DNA of 64,000 nucleotides, taken from the NCBI GenBank assembly GCA_003255025.1, contig QANY01000156.1, positions 544,398 through 608,397 of the forward strand, read 5' to 3'. Origin of the DNA: Datisca glomerata. Lineage: Eukaryota > Streptophyta > Magnoliopsida > Cucurbitales > Datiscaceae. The notes under the pieces are model-generated. The model was not told the DNA's origin. It worked only from the letters and a program-made list of their open reading frames with translations, and searched no databases. Below, piece after piece: positions 23,840 to 34,944 of the stretch; within the stretch, counting starts at the first letter, position 1; every line of letters starts with the position of its first letter. Position numbers and translations under genes: made by a program.

Positions 23840-26275
23840 ACATTATTTTTTTATATTTGACATTATATAAATAAGAACAATGGTTTGTATAAAATATAAA
23901 ATAAATGTTATACCTGCTAATTCAAGGGGAGCGTCGCATGGTGGATCTTGATCACCAACGGACTCGTCGCATGGTATATATTGATACCTCTCAATAGGAT
24001 ACATCCACCTATAATGCACGGTTCCAACAATCTTTGCCTCGTTTGCCAAGTGTACTACTAAGTGTACCATAATGGTGAAAAAGGATGGAGGAAATATTTG
24101 TTCAATTTGACAAAGTATGACCACAATCTGAGATTGAAGCTTGTCGATCATATCTATTTACAGACTTTTAGAACATAATTCTCTGAAAAATCAACTCAAT
24201 TCATATAAAACAGAGTATACTTTCTTTGTCAAAGCACCTCGTAATACTATGGGTAAAAATTGTTGCATGATAATGTGACAATCATGACTTTTAAAACCTT
24301 GAAATGCTTGATGCATATCCATCAGGAACTCAGATACTCTTCAGCACATTAAAGAATATGTATTTTTCATCATTTGTCATTGAAAATAAAGGAGGAGGTA
24401 GGTAAGTGGTATCACCTTGAGTCATTGGATGGAGTTGACTTATTATACCCATGTGTTGAAGGTCTAGGCGAGCCTTATAATTATCTTTACTCTTCCGCGT
24501 ATCATTAAGAATTGTCCCTAGTATGTTATCACATACATTTTTTTCAATGTGCATTATCACATTAAGATTATGGCGTATAAGATGATGCGGATAAGATTAA
24601 ACTCCCAATAAGGTAGTTGAAAAAGTATACTTCTATTCTTCCAATATTGCACATTATCATCACCAGATCTTCATTTTCGGTTAGATTTTTTACTTTTCTC
24701 AAAAGTGATATTAATGCATTGGACTTGTTGTAAAACATCTGACCCCGTAGGAGAAATAGGAGCCGGTCTATTCTCAATTGCGCCGTTAAAATTTTTACTA
24801 TCACGACGAAACCTGTGGCCAGGCTCTAAAAGTCTCCTATGACCCATGAAACAATTTTTTTGCTACTATATTTCAAGCGTTGATAATCTATCTCATAATT
24901 ACAATGATGGCAAGAAAAACTTGAATGTGTACTCAACCCAGACAAATATCTAGTCCTGGAAAGTCACTAATCGTCCACAACAATGTCGCACACATCTTAA
25001 AAACTTCATTCATTGATGCATCATACGTATCGACACCTGTTTCCTATAATTCTTTCAGTTCTTCTATTAAAGGTTACAAATACACGTCAATATTATTACT
25101 AGAAATTTTAGGACCAGAGATAAGAGTGGGGAGAATCAATGATGTTTGTTTCATGCACATCCAAAGAGGCAAATTATATAAATCAAAAGAACATGCCACA
25201 TGCTATAACTGACACTCATTGCTCCAAATGGGTTGAAACCATCACTAGCCAAACCAAGTCTGACATTACGTGGTTCAGATGAGAATTCAATATGTCTAGA
25301 GTCAAATGATTTTCAAGCAGTCGAATCAGCAGGATGTCTTAAAACACCATCTTCAATACGTTCTACATGATGCCATTTCATATCGTCAGCAGTTTTAGAC
25401 GACATGTATAATCTTTATAACCTTTCTTTTAAAGGAAAGTAACGTATTACTTTAGCAGCTTTTGACTTCTTCTTCATTTTTCCTTGAGATTAAGATGTAT
25501 TCTCACGCTCCTTGGTTATCCACCTTGATGTACCACAAGTAGAACATGATTGTTCTTGTTCTTTGTCTCTCCAATATAATATGTAGTCATTTGGACATGC
25601 ATGTATCTTTTCATACCCAAGACCCAACTTTTTTATAATCTTTGCAGCTTTATAAAATGTTTTTGGAAACTCTCATCCCGCTTTACGCAATAACTCAAGC
25701 AACCTCGATAGTGCCTTATTACTTAATCCATGAAGAAACTTGAGGTGGTAAAGATGCACAATAAATGAGAGTTTTGAAATTTTTTTGCATCTTGGATATA
25801 AAGGTTCATTACTATCTCTAACTAAGTCAGAGAAATCATTCACCTCTGCGTGTTGAACATCATTTAGTTAGTCATTCATATTATTAGAAGTTGGTTCTGT
25901 TTGCAAATCATTTGTTCCTCTCTCATTATCCACAACTCCGAATGCATCACGCAACAAGTCATGCATATTTTCATCACAAGCTTCATGCACAGATGTATGG
26001 TTCACATTTTTTTCATTAAGCTCTTCTCCATTTGAATTTTGTAATATGGATTCATTATGGAAAAACCAACGTATATAACCAATGCAAAACTCATAAACAC
26101 ACCAAGTGCCCATGCACACTCTCCCTATTCATCCTGAGCGTATTCACACAACATTTATATGGACACAAAATCTTACCCTCTACAGAAACTCTTTCAAAAG
26201 CAAAATCAAGAAACTTTTCAACTCTATAAGGTAATCTTGACTAAATTGAGATTTTTCAATCCAACTTTTATCCAT
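23840..26275 (-). pseudogene. TNP2-like CACTA transposase remnant
   Basis: Minus strand from ATG at 26,275 (MDKSWIEKSQFSQDYL), the transposase-associated N-terminal domain, with GHLVC and CIGYIRWFFH near 26,120-26,040. Mid-protein TNP2 motifs follow: a cysteine pair CSTCG near 25,540, KSFDSRHIEFSSEPRNVRLG (about 25,320-25,260), KNCFMGHRRLLEPGHRFR (about 24,860-24,805), then MHIEKNVCDNILGT and KARLDLQHMGI (about 24,555-24,440), and a DUF4218-like part ending near 23,930 with MYPIERYQY. Several frameshifts and stops make it non-functional. Role when intact: recognition and cut-and-paste of CACTA ends. Confidence 0.88.
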
Positions 26276-27055
26276 ATTAAAATCAATCTCAACACATTAT
26301 AATAGATAGTTCAATACAATGAAAATCAAACTCACAATGAAATTAGAGTCATAATCGCCGCCGTAAAAACGCTGCCAAATGTTTTGCCAGCTTTTTTTAC
26401 TGGCAGTTGGCATAATCGCCGCCGTAAATTCACCGGGGAAAACCATTTTTCTTGTAATGTCTTTTTTGTTGACAATGATAAAATTCTTATCAGATTTATG
26501 TGAATGTAATACGATGTAAGATAAATTTGTGTTTTGTTTTGTCAACGTATATATTTGTGTTTGAATTGATTTCAGCTTTGTTGATCCCCTTTGCCATATA
26601 ATAAAGCACGATTTTGCAAAGACTGATTTATGCAAGTGTGCTTAACTTAGCCTCCGACATTGCCAAGAAATTCTGTAAAACAATTTATAATTTATTTCCC
26701 TAATATTAGTGTATGGGAAGAAAGAATGTACTTGCTAGGATATGAGTTTTGTTGTGCAGGTTTATGGCTGGGGACGACGGGAGCATGACTACAAAGATAC
26801 GGGAAAAATGTAGAGGTATGTTTTGCTAATATGCATACTGCAGGGTGTAACGTATTTTAGCCTATAAAGTTAAAATAGATAGTTCCCCATCTGCTACTCA
26901 TGTGGGTCGTAGTGTCATTTTTAACGAAAAATCATCACAGACAAGTATATATATTTTGAAGTTTCTCAAATTAAAAAGATATAAAAATATAAAAAAATTT
27001 AGAGGTATATTTTATATTTTGGGTAAACTGCAGTGGGTATATTTCACATTTTAAC

Positions 27056-27620
27056 TTTGTTTTATACCTATTTTTCGAGTTACTACAGTAACATCCATTG
27101 AATTATTAATGCAGTTCATGATTTTATTCAAATATCAAATGGATGTGATACTGTTTTTTAAAAGTAGGATTTAGGGGAAAAAATTATATGAACCTGCTTG
27201 AAGAATTTATAAAATCTGGCCAAGAAAAAAAGTTTGTTAGTTAAATATAACTATTTATGGCTTGAAGCAAACTTTTAAATAATAGCATGAAATATTTGAT
27301 TAATGCATGACTGAAAATGGTTTTAGATCAATGAGCATGACAAAAAGTATCTCTATTATAAACCTCGTAATGATTCATATGCTATTATTATTAGTCACCG
27401 CGTTGATGATTGTTAATTTTTTACTCTGATTTTGTATATTATTATTGAGATAAAAAATATGTAAAAGCCATGTTGATAAAGAACTTGATGAGGCTAATGT
27501 TATTTTGAATTGAAATTAGAAGAACATGCGACGTAAATTTTGGATCGGTCGCATTATATTGAGAAAGAAATTATAATTATTATGTTTACTCAATCTTAAC
27601 ATGTGATGACTCATTTTGAT
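27056..27620. other. Gene-free A+T-rich sequence
   Basis: Between the inverted-repeat element and the large LTR element. No feature recognised. Confidence 0.5.
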
Positions 27621-28327
27621 TGTTGATGCGAAAAATATGCCCGCATCGACTGTTGAGGAGTCCGTCACGCGTCGTTCGATGATTCGTCCAGGAGTTTGCA
27701 AAAATCAAGAACGATAGTGAAAAGCAGTAGGCAGGGCACCAAGGTTGTACCCCACCTAATGCACTCCGACGATCAAGTCAGTAGAATGTTTAGAGAAAAG
27801 TAGCAGTATGAAGAATTGCTTACCATTAAATGAGGATCATAATATATTTATGATGATTTTCTGTATCAGTCAAACGTCTATATTCAGTGTATCTGTTTTC
27901 TTATTCTGATAAGGAATGACGATCTTCATAGAGAATATTATCTGACCAAGATATTTTGGTTATCATCTTATCCTTTTTAACAACCGTTGAGATTGCCACA
28001 TAGATTTGATGTGTGCATATCATTTTCTTATATGACTGATTATTATATCTTATTCTGACAGGAAAATGATATCGGCTATCTCGAGTAGCCACGATCCTAG
28101 GTATGAGATTACATTGTCATCAGTGTGACCTTGGTAGTGTAAGTATAGGTGGGGTCGTGTCTATCGATCTAGTCATGGAGGGTTTCTCGGTCATCATGGT
28201 GACTTCGGTCATGGAGGAGTCTTCGGTTTGGACTTAATATGAACCCTACCCGAGAAATAGAAGTATTGGGCATTGTTGGAAAATATTATTGAGTGGGCTT
28301 TAGTCTTAGTATTTTTTCTCCTTTACA
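27621..28327 (+). repeat. Left LTR of the LARD-like element
   Basis: Matches 38,072-38,754 throughout, with long identical stretches such as GCACTCCGACGATCAAGTCA and GATATTTTGGTTATCATCTT. The exact right limit (28,327, ACA) is inferred. An alternative limit near 28,510, where TGGCGCC occurs, would need the other copy to be truncated. Confidence 0.75.
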
Positions 28328-29689
28328 GTTTGTGCTCACTTATTGAGCCTGGAACATAGCGATAAAGTCGGGAAGTATGGTGTGGAGGGAGCCATGGGCT
28401 TTTACCCAAGACTATGTCTTTGCACTTAATTGGGTGTTAAGCATAGGTTGGTGTTGAGATCGTCAAACAGTAGAACTTGTGACCAAATATCCAAGTATTT
28501 GTTGCGGGTTCATGATGGCGCCTCAGAGCAACTTGTGTTTAAGTCAGCTTTCTTCATATTTGTCAATTGACTCTTGGTAAAGATGTCATCATCTTGATTA
28601 ATGTTGGACTTCTTCATGTAATGATGTGCGTGATCATGTTAGGACCAGAAGCTCTGTGATTCAAGTTCGTGCAAGTTGCTCCGAGTAATCATTGAGATCG
28701 AATCTGTATGATTTTCATCTGGCAGTCAAGCGGCTTGAATTGAATCGGTGGTCATCACAACACAACTTTTACACCTTTACTTGAACGCATCGTGAGGACT
28801 TGGCATTAGGATTGAAATTCTTTGATCTGATATAGGCGATAAGACAGTTAGTTGGTTGGGATTGCTTTACTGTGAGGTTGACTTGACGCTGTGACGTTAT
28901 TGGGTCTTCTTAAGGATATGATTTTTTCAAAATCTTACATTGCATTCTCCTGTTGATCCATGCTTGACCATATATCCGGTACATTACGTTGGCATCTCAC
29001 TCCTCATGTCGGATGATAGAGTTATTACACTCAATGTCGTGCATCTCGAGGGTTCTTCTTGCCATCCAGGGTTGCATTTTCAGAAACTAAGCCATGACAG
29101 GGAATCGAAGGTTTTGATGCTTTGGCAGTTGACTCTCTCTCGTAACTCAATGCTTGAGTTTTTTGTCTATCCAAGTCACATAGTGATTATGTTGTCTGAA
29201 TTAATAGTGATTTTTCGGTGTAGCTTGGTATAACGAGTGTCTTTGGGCTAGTTTTAATGTAAATCGAGCAGTTCTTCTCTTGGAGAATGAACTTTTGAGC
29301 ATCGATAAGGTGATGCCCCAATCGTCATCTCCTATATTCGACAATATTCTGGAGTTATGGAAAGTCTTTAACTTTTATGCCCCCAGGGTATGGACCAAAT
29401 TTCATCCGATGAGTAGTGGGTTTGTATTCGGTTTTGTTGTTAACATCCTTAATTTCAAATACAATGCTTGCTCTGCTGAGCTTGTCATTGCATTTTTATA
29501 TGCTGACATGTCTGCAACGTAAGTCATCGACGCTCACGCTTTTAAGCGGTAGGTTTCAGAGCCTTCTTTTCCATATTTTTTCAAATCGCTTTAGACAAAT
29601 CCTTGATGGCAAAATCCTTTAGAGCCATCTCCAATAGAGTACCAAGATTCTTTAAGGTTTGTGAGATTTTGTCTAATCTCACTACCATA
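28328..29689. other. Unidentified interior of the LARD-like element
   Basis: A 97-codon frame at 28,940-29,233 and an 80-codon frame at 29,280-29,522 are open but resemble no family I know. There are no zinc knuckle, protease or RT motifs on either strand. Confidence 0.45.
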
Positions 29690-29980
29690 GTCATCACTGT
29701 GACTTAGGGTGTCATTTTTATAATTGTGATTCTGGGTACCATGGTTATTTAGTAACTTCAGGTATCGTAACCGTCTGTGTGATGCATGATATTATAGTTA
29801 TCTAGGTAACTTTGTGTACCTTAACCATCTGTGTGAAGTAGTGTTATATAGTTATTTGGGTGACTTTGAGTACCTTAGCCATCTGTGTGACTGAAGGGTA
29901 TCATAGTCATTTGTGTGACTTTAGGTTCCATAATCATCTGAGTGAAGGTCGTAGTCATCTGTGTGACTTTGGGTATTATG
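29690..29980. repeat. Tandem array of about 54-bp units
   Basis: Units begin near 29,768, 29,822, 29,876 and 29,931 (period 54-55) with the repeated phrase CCATCTGTGTGA and GTGACTTTG; a shorter partial unit follows at 29,952 and diverged units precede. Confidence 0.8.
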
Positions 29981-30069
29981 GAATACTATCACGGTCCTTT
30001 TACCCTATGATCTTTCCTCTTAGTCATCTTTGGTGAGTTGGAGGTCTTGGTGGTCGTGGTCTTTATCGA

Positions 30070-30950
30070 CGTCTTTCATCCGAACATCTTGTGTTCATAT
30101 GTGCCAAGCAATATTATCGTGGCCTTTTTTCCTAGGTAGAGTCTTTTTCCAAATCATCTTATGTGATAAGGATTCCTCGTTAGGTTGTCACCTTGAGTGA
30201 GGTCTTTCGTCTGAGGGTTCTTTGACCTCGGGTGCCATGGGATATTTCGGTGGTCCTTTTGCCCTATCTAGGGTCTTTCTTCGAGTCATCCTTAATGATC
30301 AGGACGCCTCATTATGCCGTGGCCTTAGGCGAGGTCCTTCGTTCGAGGGTTCTTTGACATTGGGTGCCACAGGATACTTCGTCATTTTGCACTACGTAGG
30401 GTCTTTCTCCAGATTATCCTTGGTGATCATGAGGCCTCTTCTGACCGTGGCCTTAGGCGAGGTCCTTCGTCCGAGCATCTCGTGTACTCGTGTGCCACGA
30501 TATACTTTCATGGTCCTTTTGCCCTATGTAGGATCTTTCTCTAGATCATCCTTAGTATTAGAAGGCCTTGTTAGATCGTCGCCTTGGTTGAGGTCTTTCG
30601 TCCGAACATCTTGTGTGCTCGGGTGCCACGAGATACTTTCGTGGTCTTTTTTCCCTATGTAGGGTCTTTCTCCGGATCATCCTTAGTGATCGGGAGGCTT
30701 CGTTAGGCCGTCATCTTGGTGGAGGTCTTTCGTCCGAACATCTCGTGTGCTTAGGTGCCACAAGATGCTTTCGTGGTCCTTTTTCCCTATGTAGGGTCTT
30801 TCTCCAGATCATCCTTAGTGATCAGGAGGCCTCGTTAGGCCGTCGTCTTGGTTGAGGCCTTTCGCTTGAACATTTCATGTGCTCGGGTGCCACGAGATAC
30901 TTTCGTGGTCCTTTTTCCTTATATAAGGTCTTTTCTGATGTTTTGAGTAT
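30070..30950. repeat. Tandem array of about 132-bp units
   Basis: Units start at 30,070, 30,201, 30,333, 30,461, 30,592, 30,724 and 30,856 (periods 131, 132, 128, 131, 132, 132), each with GGTCTTTCGTCCGAACATCT-like heads and TAGGGTCTTTCTCC-like centres. The last three are most alike. Because 132 is divisible by three, open frames persist across units (for example 30,222-30,662 and 30,613-30,855); these are not genes. Confidence 0.92.
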
Positions 30951-31534
30951 AAGTCTAGCTTTGCTTCCACATGCCTTTGCGGAGCCATCTGCGTCGAGCG
31001 CCTTTTCCATGTCTGAAGGTTCTTTCCCCGCGCCTCTAACCATTGTGTCATCTTGTGTGACATATTCTGTACAACATGAGTCATCTTTATCTTGGGGTGG
31101 CGCCATCCCTACCACAAAGTCAGCGAGTGCTTGAGCCTTGATTACGGTTGAGGTTTGTATCGTAAGTCAAACTTTCCGAGCGCTTCCATAATCTTTCACA
31201 TGTTATCTTGGAACATTTTGTTGACTAAATGTCATTCTTTAGTCCGAGCAACATGACTTTGTAGCAATAAGTCCTCCTCTCAGTCACAAATGTTATCTTC
31301 TTTTCGGTCCGATGAATGAATGAATATCTGATTGCACCCGGAGAAGGCATCCATGAGACTGGGCATCTCGTGCCCTCCGTTGTTACGTACATCGATTGAT
31401 TAATTTTTAGAAGAGGGAAGTTGTCCTTTGGACATTCTTTTATTTGGGTCATTGAAACTTGTACAGGACTTCCACTTTCCGTTCTTCATCTTTTCCTTTA
31501 CCATGTTGGCCAAACAGTCTGTGAAGTGGATCGT

Positions 31535-31860
31535 TCATGTCTCGATAATTATGCTTGCTCTCTCGTGGGAGCGTTTGTATAATCTACGACATCTCGGGTA
31601 TTGCTTAATATCTCACGTGGGAATTTACGTAATTTATGACCTTTCGAGTCTTGATAATGACGTTTGTTTTCTCATGAAAGCACTTGTGACATCTCAGATC
31701 TTGGTAATCTCTCTCGTCTAAGAATTTATATAATTTGTTATCTCAGATCTTGATAATTAAGCTTGCTCTCTTGTGGGAGCATGTGCTTAATTTATGACTT
31801 CTCAGATCCTGATAAATATGATTGCTCTCTCGTATGAGCATTTGCGTAATTTATATTTTG
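31535..31860. repeat. Tandem array of about 50-65-bp imperfect units
   Basis: Five to six units share CTTGATAAT, GCTCTCTCGTGGGAGC and TAATTTATGAC/CATCTCAGATC elements. Unit length varies, unlike the 132-bp array. Confidence 0.75.
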
Positions 31861-32299
31861 ATTGCACTTATATATTTCTAGGGGATTCACACTTTCTATA
31901 TATTTTATTTCTAGTTATTATCCCCTACCGAGCTGGACCAAGCGATTCATAGATCTCGTGTTGAGGCGTCGTAGTAATATAATCTAAAGATTTTGGGACT
32001 TTTTATTATGTCCTAGGATCTTGTTGTTTATAATGAGCTCATGCTTAATATCATGCTAAATTAAAAGTGCTCTAAAAATATTCTTTAAAAATAATAAAAT
32101 TAAGCATAAAAAATAAATAACGTACCTCAAAATTTTAATGATATCATCGATGTGACTTTTTAGAGTAAAAATTTCATAATAATACAAGTCCGAGCCAAGT
32201 GGTTTGCGTTCAAATACCGAAACTCCTTGTTCGAGATGCTAAATCGTATTTATGCAAATAATTGCATTGATATAAATAATTACATTATTCTCTTGGGCT

Positions 32300-33016
32300 C
32301 TTTGAGGCGCTGAGGCTGGGTTGTCTTTGTGGGGACACCGGGCTGCAAGAGGAGTAGAGACCTACAGCAAAGGCCTTGGACTCGCGGGTCAGCGCGCGGG
32401 TCAAACACAGCAGGCACGAGTCGAACTATGTATCAAGTCGCATGTGTACTCCCTGGGCCTCGTGCTAGGTGGGCCTTTATGTGGGCTTCTGGTGGACTCC
32501 TTAAATGAACTCTCTTGGGCTCCTTTGGTGGAACACGGGCTGGAGCTCTCTTGGGCTACGGTCATAGGGCGATGAGACCGGGTAGGTCTATCCGGTAACC
32601 AGAAATCGGGTAAGGATGAAAAGTTACTGGCGCGTGCAGTGCGTGCTTCCTCGTCCGGAAGCCGTTGATGACCGGAAACGGCTGAATCTGTCGAGAATCT
32701 TCATCTGAATATTTTTCTGGGAGTCTTTCCGTCTAAAGTTTCTTCGTTTTGCGTAGATTTGAGTTTCCATTTCTCGGTGAGGGAGAAGATTGCTCGCGGT
32801 TTCTCCATCGAATCAGGAGGTTCTTGGACTGGAAAGGCTCGACGCCGTCGTGGTCGAGGCCGTAGGTGTGTTTCCGGCATTGGACGCACTTCACCGTCAG
32901 AGTTTCACCGGCGTTGGCCGTGCTTCACCGTCGTTTGTCGGCTTCGTGATTTACATCATTTTTTGTTGGTCAATGATGGCAGACGCGACGACCATGAACA
33001 ATTTGTAGTGAAGATG
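32300..33016. other. GC-rich block of unknown origin in the LARD-like element
   Basis: Markedly more GC-rich than its surroundings, with CCG/GGC clusters (for example around 32,840-32,940). It resembles 5' leader or first-exon DNA of a plant gene, but no protein family is evident in the 72- and 92-codon frames. Capture of host DNA is one explanation. Copia-E inserted at its right edge. Confidence 0.4.
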
Positions 33017-33021
33017 AGCAC

Positions 33022-33221
33022 TGATAACTTTTGGTAGATCTGTATATTTCCTTTTTCGTAATCTTTACAGAGATGTAAAAAATACGTATATAGAAGATAA
33101 TTGGAAGTTATTCTAGGATATACAGTGGTTATAGCTTGAATAACTGATCCTTGAAACAGGGGATTCAAAAAACCATCCCTATAATCTTGCTAACTGATTC
33201 TAATGACAACTCACGCCAACA
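33022..33221 (-). repeat. 3' LTR of Copia-E
   Basis: Begins TGTTGGCGTGAG on the minus strand at 33,221 and ends GTTATCA at 33,022. Same length as the 5' LTR. Confidence 0.95.
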
Positions 33222-33228
33222 CTCCCCC

Positions 33229-34944
33229 TCAAGTTGGTGCATACAAATCTCTTATGCCCAACTTGTCAAGAGAGTTGTAGAAGTTCTTGCTGCATACTGC
33301 CTTTGTAAGTATATCCGCTAACTGGTCTTCAGACTTCACGAAAGGAAAATGAATTATCTTGTCTTCAAGGTTTTGTTTGATGAAATGTCGATCTACCTCC
33401 ACATGTTTTGTGCGATCATGCTGGACAGGGTTGTGAGAAATATCAATAGCTGCCTTATTGTCACAGAACAGATCCATCTCGGAGCTAGGAGTAAAGCCAA
33501 TTTCCGTCAATAGTCTCCTTAGCCAGAGGAGCTCACAAAAACCCTTAGCCATTCCACGGAACTCGGCTTCAGCACTTGATAATGCCACTACTTTTTGTTT
33601 CTTACTTTTCCATGTAACCAGATTTCCGCCAACAAACATGAAGTAACCTGAAGTGGATTTTCTGTCAAAGATATTCCCTGCCCAATCTGCATCAGTATAT
33701 CCTTCAACTCTTAGATGATTATTCTTTGAAACCATAAGTCCTTTTCCAAGAGATGATTTTAAGTATCGAAGAATCCTGATCACTGCATCCATGTGATCCT
33801 CACTAGGACAATGCATGAACTGACTTACTACGCTTACAGCATAAGCAATATCTGGGCGAGTATGTGAGAGATAAATAAGTTTCCCAACCAACCTCTGGTA
33901 CATTTCTTTGTCTGTTGGCACTTGGTTCGGATATTCTCCAAGTCTGTGGTTTTGAACTATTGGTGTGTCTGCAGGCTTACACTCCAGTAATCCCACCTCA
34001 GATAGTAGATCAAGTATATATTTTCGTTGGGAGAGAAATATACCTTGCTTTGATCTAGCCACTTTAATTCCCAGAAAATATTTAAGTCCTCCCAAATTTT
34101 CCATCTCAAATTCAGTTGCCAACTGCTTCTGGAGTCTCAAAATTTCTTCTGGATCATCCCCTGTAATAATCATGTCATCTACATAGATTATCAACGCTGT
34201 TACCTTGCCCAGTTGATGCTTTAGGAAGAGCGTATGGTCTGAATTGCTTTGTTGAAAGCCATATTTCTTCATTGCCAAGCTAAATCGCCCAAACCATGCT
34301 CGAGGTGATTGCTTCAGTCCATACAATGCTCGTTGTAATTTGCACACAGCCCCAGTCTTTAAGGTTTCTGTGTAGCCTGGTGGAATATCCATATACACCT
34401 CCTCCTCAAGATCACCATGAAGGAATGCGTTCTTTACATCAAACTGGTGTAGTGGCCAGTCAAGATTTAGTGCTAGAGATAGCAAGACTCTAACTGTATT
34501 CAACTTGGCCACTGGTGAGAAAGTTTCCTGATAGTCCACACCATATGTCTGCGTATAACCCTTTGCCACCAACCTTGCGTTATACCGTTCGATCGATCCA
34601 TCTGCCTTGTGTTTGATGGAGAACACCCATTTGCATCCCACCGTCTTTTTCCCTTCAGGCAATGGAACAAGAGCCCATGTTTTGTTCTTCAGTAATGCCT
34701 CCATTTCTTCCTTTATAGCCTGGGTCCACTTAGGATCTGTTAGAGCTTCCTGAACACTAGCGGGAACATGGCATGACGAAAGTTCATTCGCAAATATTTT
34801 GAGGGGTTCAGATAGTCTCTTCGTGGATACATAGTTGGCAATTGGATACTTTGACCTTCGTTCCTCAAATTCTGGAGAGTACCTATTTGGTGGCTTTCCA
34901 AGATTATCCCTGAAAGGTAAGATATAGCCAGTAGAAGTATCCAT
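33229..34944 (-). CDS. Copia-E reverse transcriptase-RNase H, intact 571-residue frame
   Basis: The longest intact frame in the window. RT: CKWVFSIKHKADGS (about 104-117), QFDVKNAFLHGDL (167-179) with a catalytic Asp, LYGLKQSPRAW (207-217) and the catalytic IYVDD (253-257). RNase H: EGYTDADWAGN (414-424), SSAEAEF (456-462), CDNKAAI (494-500), then HDRTKHVEVDRHFI and QLADILTK (541-548) near the end. All expected catalytic acidic residues are present. The start used is the first Met after an upstream frameshift (between 34,944 and 35,016), so this is part of a polyprotein and not a free-standing gene. Confidence 0.93.
   Translation of the reverse strand: MDTSTGYILPFRDNLGKPPNRYSPEFEERRSKYPIANYVSTKRLSEPLKIFANELSSCHVPASVQEALTDPKWTQAIKEEMEALLKNKTWALVPLPEGKKTVGCKWVFSIKHKADGSIERYNARLVAKGYTQTYGVDYQETFSPVAKLNTVRVLLSLALNLDWPLHQFDVKNAFLHGDLEEEVYMDIPPGYTETLKTGAVCKLQRALYGLKQSPRAWFGRFSLAMKKYGFQQSNSDHTLFLKHQLGKVTALIIYVDDMIITGDDPEEILRLQKQLATEFEMENLGGLKYFLGIKVARSKQGIFLSQRKYILDLLSEVGLLECKPADTPIVQNHRLGEYPNQVPTDKEMYQRLVGKLIYLSHTRPDIAYAVSVVSQFMHCPSEDHMDAVIRILRYLKSSLGKGLMVSKNNHLRVEGYTDADWAGNIFDRKSTSGYFMFVGGNLVTWKSKKQKVVALSSAEAEFRGMAKGFCELLWLRRLLTEIGFTPSSEMDLFCDNKAAIDISHNPVQHDRTKHVEVDRHFIKQNLEDKIIHFPFVKSEDQLADILTKAVCSKNFYNSLDKLGIRDLYAPT

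Larger units (their letters stand above)
21759..26459 (-). mobile_element. CACTA (EnSpm) DNA transposon with TSD TCT
   Basis: Left end CACTATTAGAAAAAC at 21,759, right end TTTTTCTTGTAATG at 26,446-26,459 (canonical TAGTG changed to TAATG). The 3-bp target duplication TCT flanks both ends (21,756-21,758 and 26,460-26,462), as expected for CACTA. The interior holds a TNP2-type transposase and a second ORF, both minus strand and decayed. Length is 4,701 bp. Confidence 0.93.
20939..27055. mobile_element. Element with about 130-bp terminal inverted repeats, split by a CACTA transposon
   Basis: Left end GTTAAAATGTAAAAAATATT (20,939 onward) and right end (complement of 26,920-27,055) share an inverted-repeat alignment of about 130 bp that includes the conserved phrase AATGATTTTTCGT at the inner edge. 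Without the CACTA the element is about 1.4 kb. No target duplication could be read, so Mutator-like versus foldback identity is open. Confidence 0.6.

Noticed and set aside
20939..27055. 9-bp target duplication for the outer inverted-repeat element
   Set aside because: Flanks ATTTTTACG and TTTGTTTTA do not match, so Mutator identity was not claimed.
30222..31134. Several long open frames on both strands (up to 146 codons)
   Set aside because: They are translations of the 132-bp tandem array and its edge; repeat length divisible by three keeps them open.
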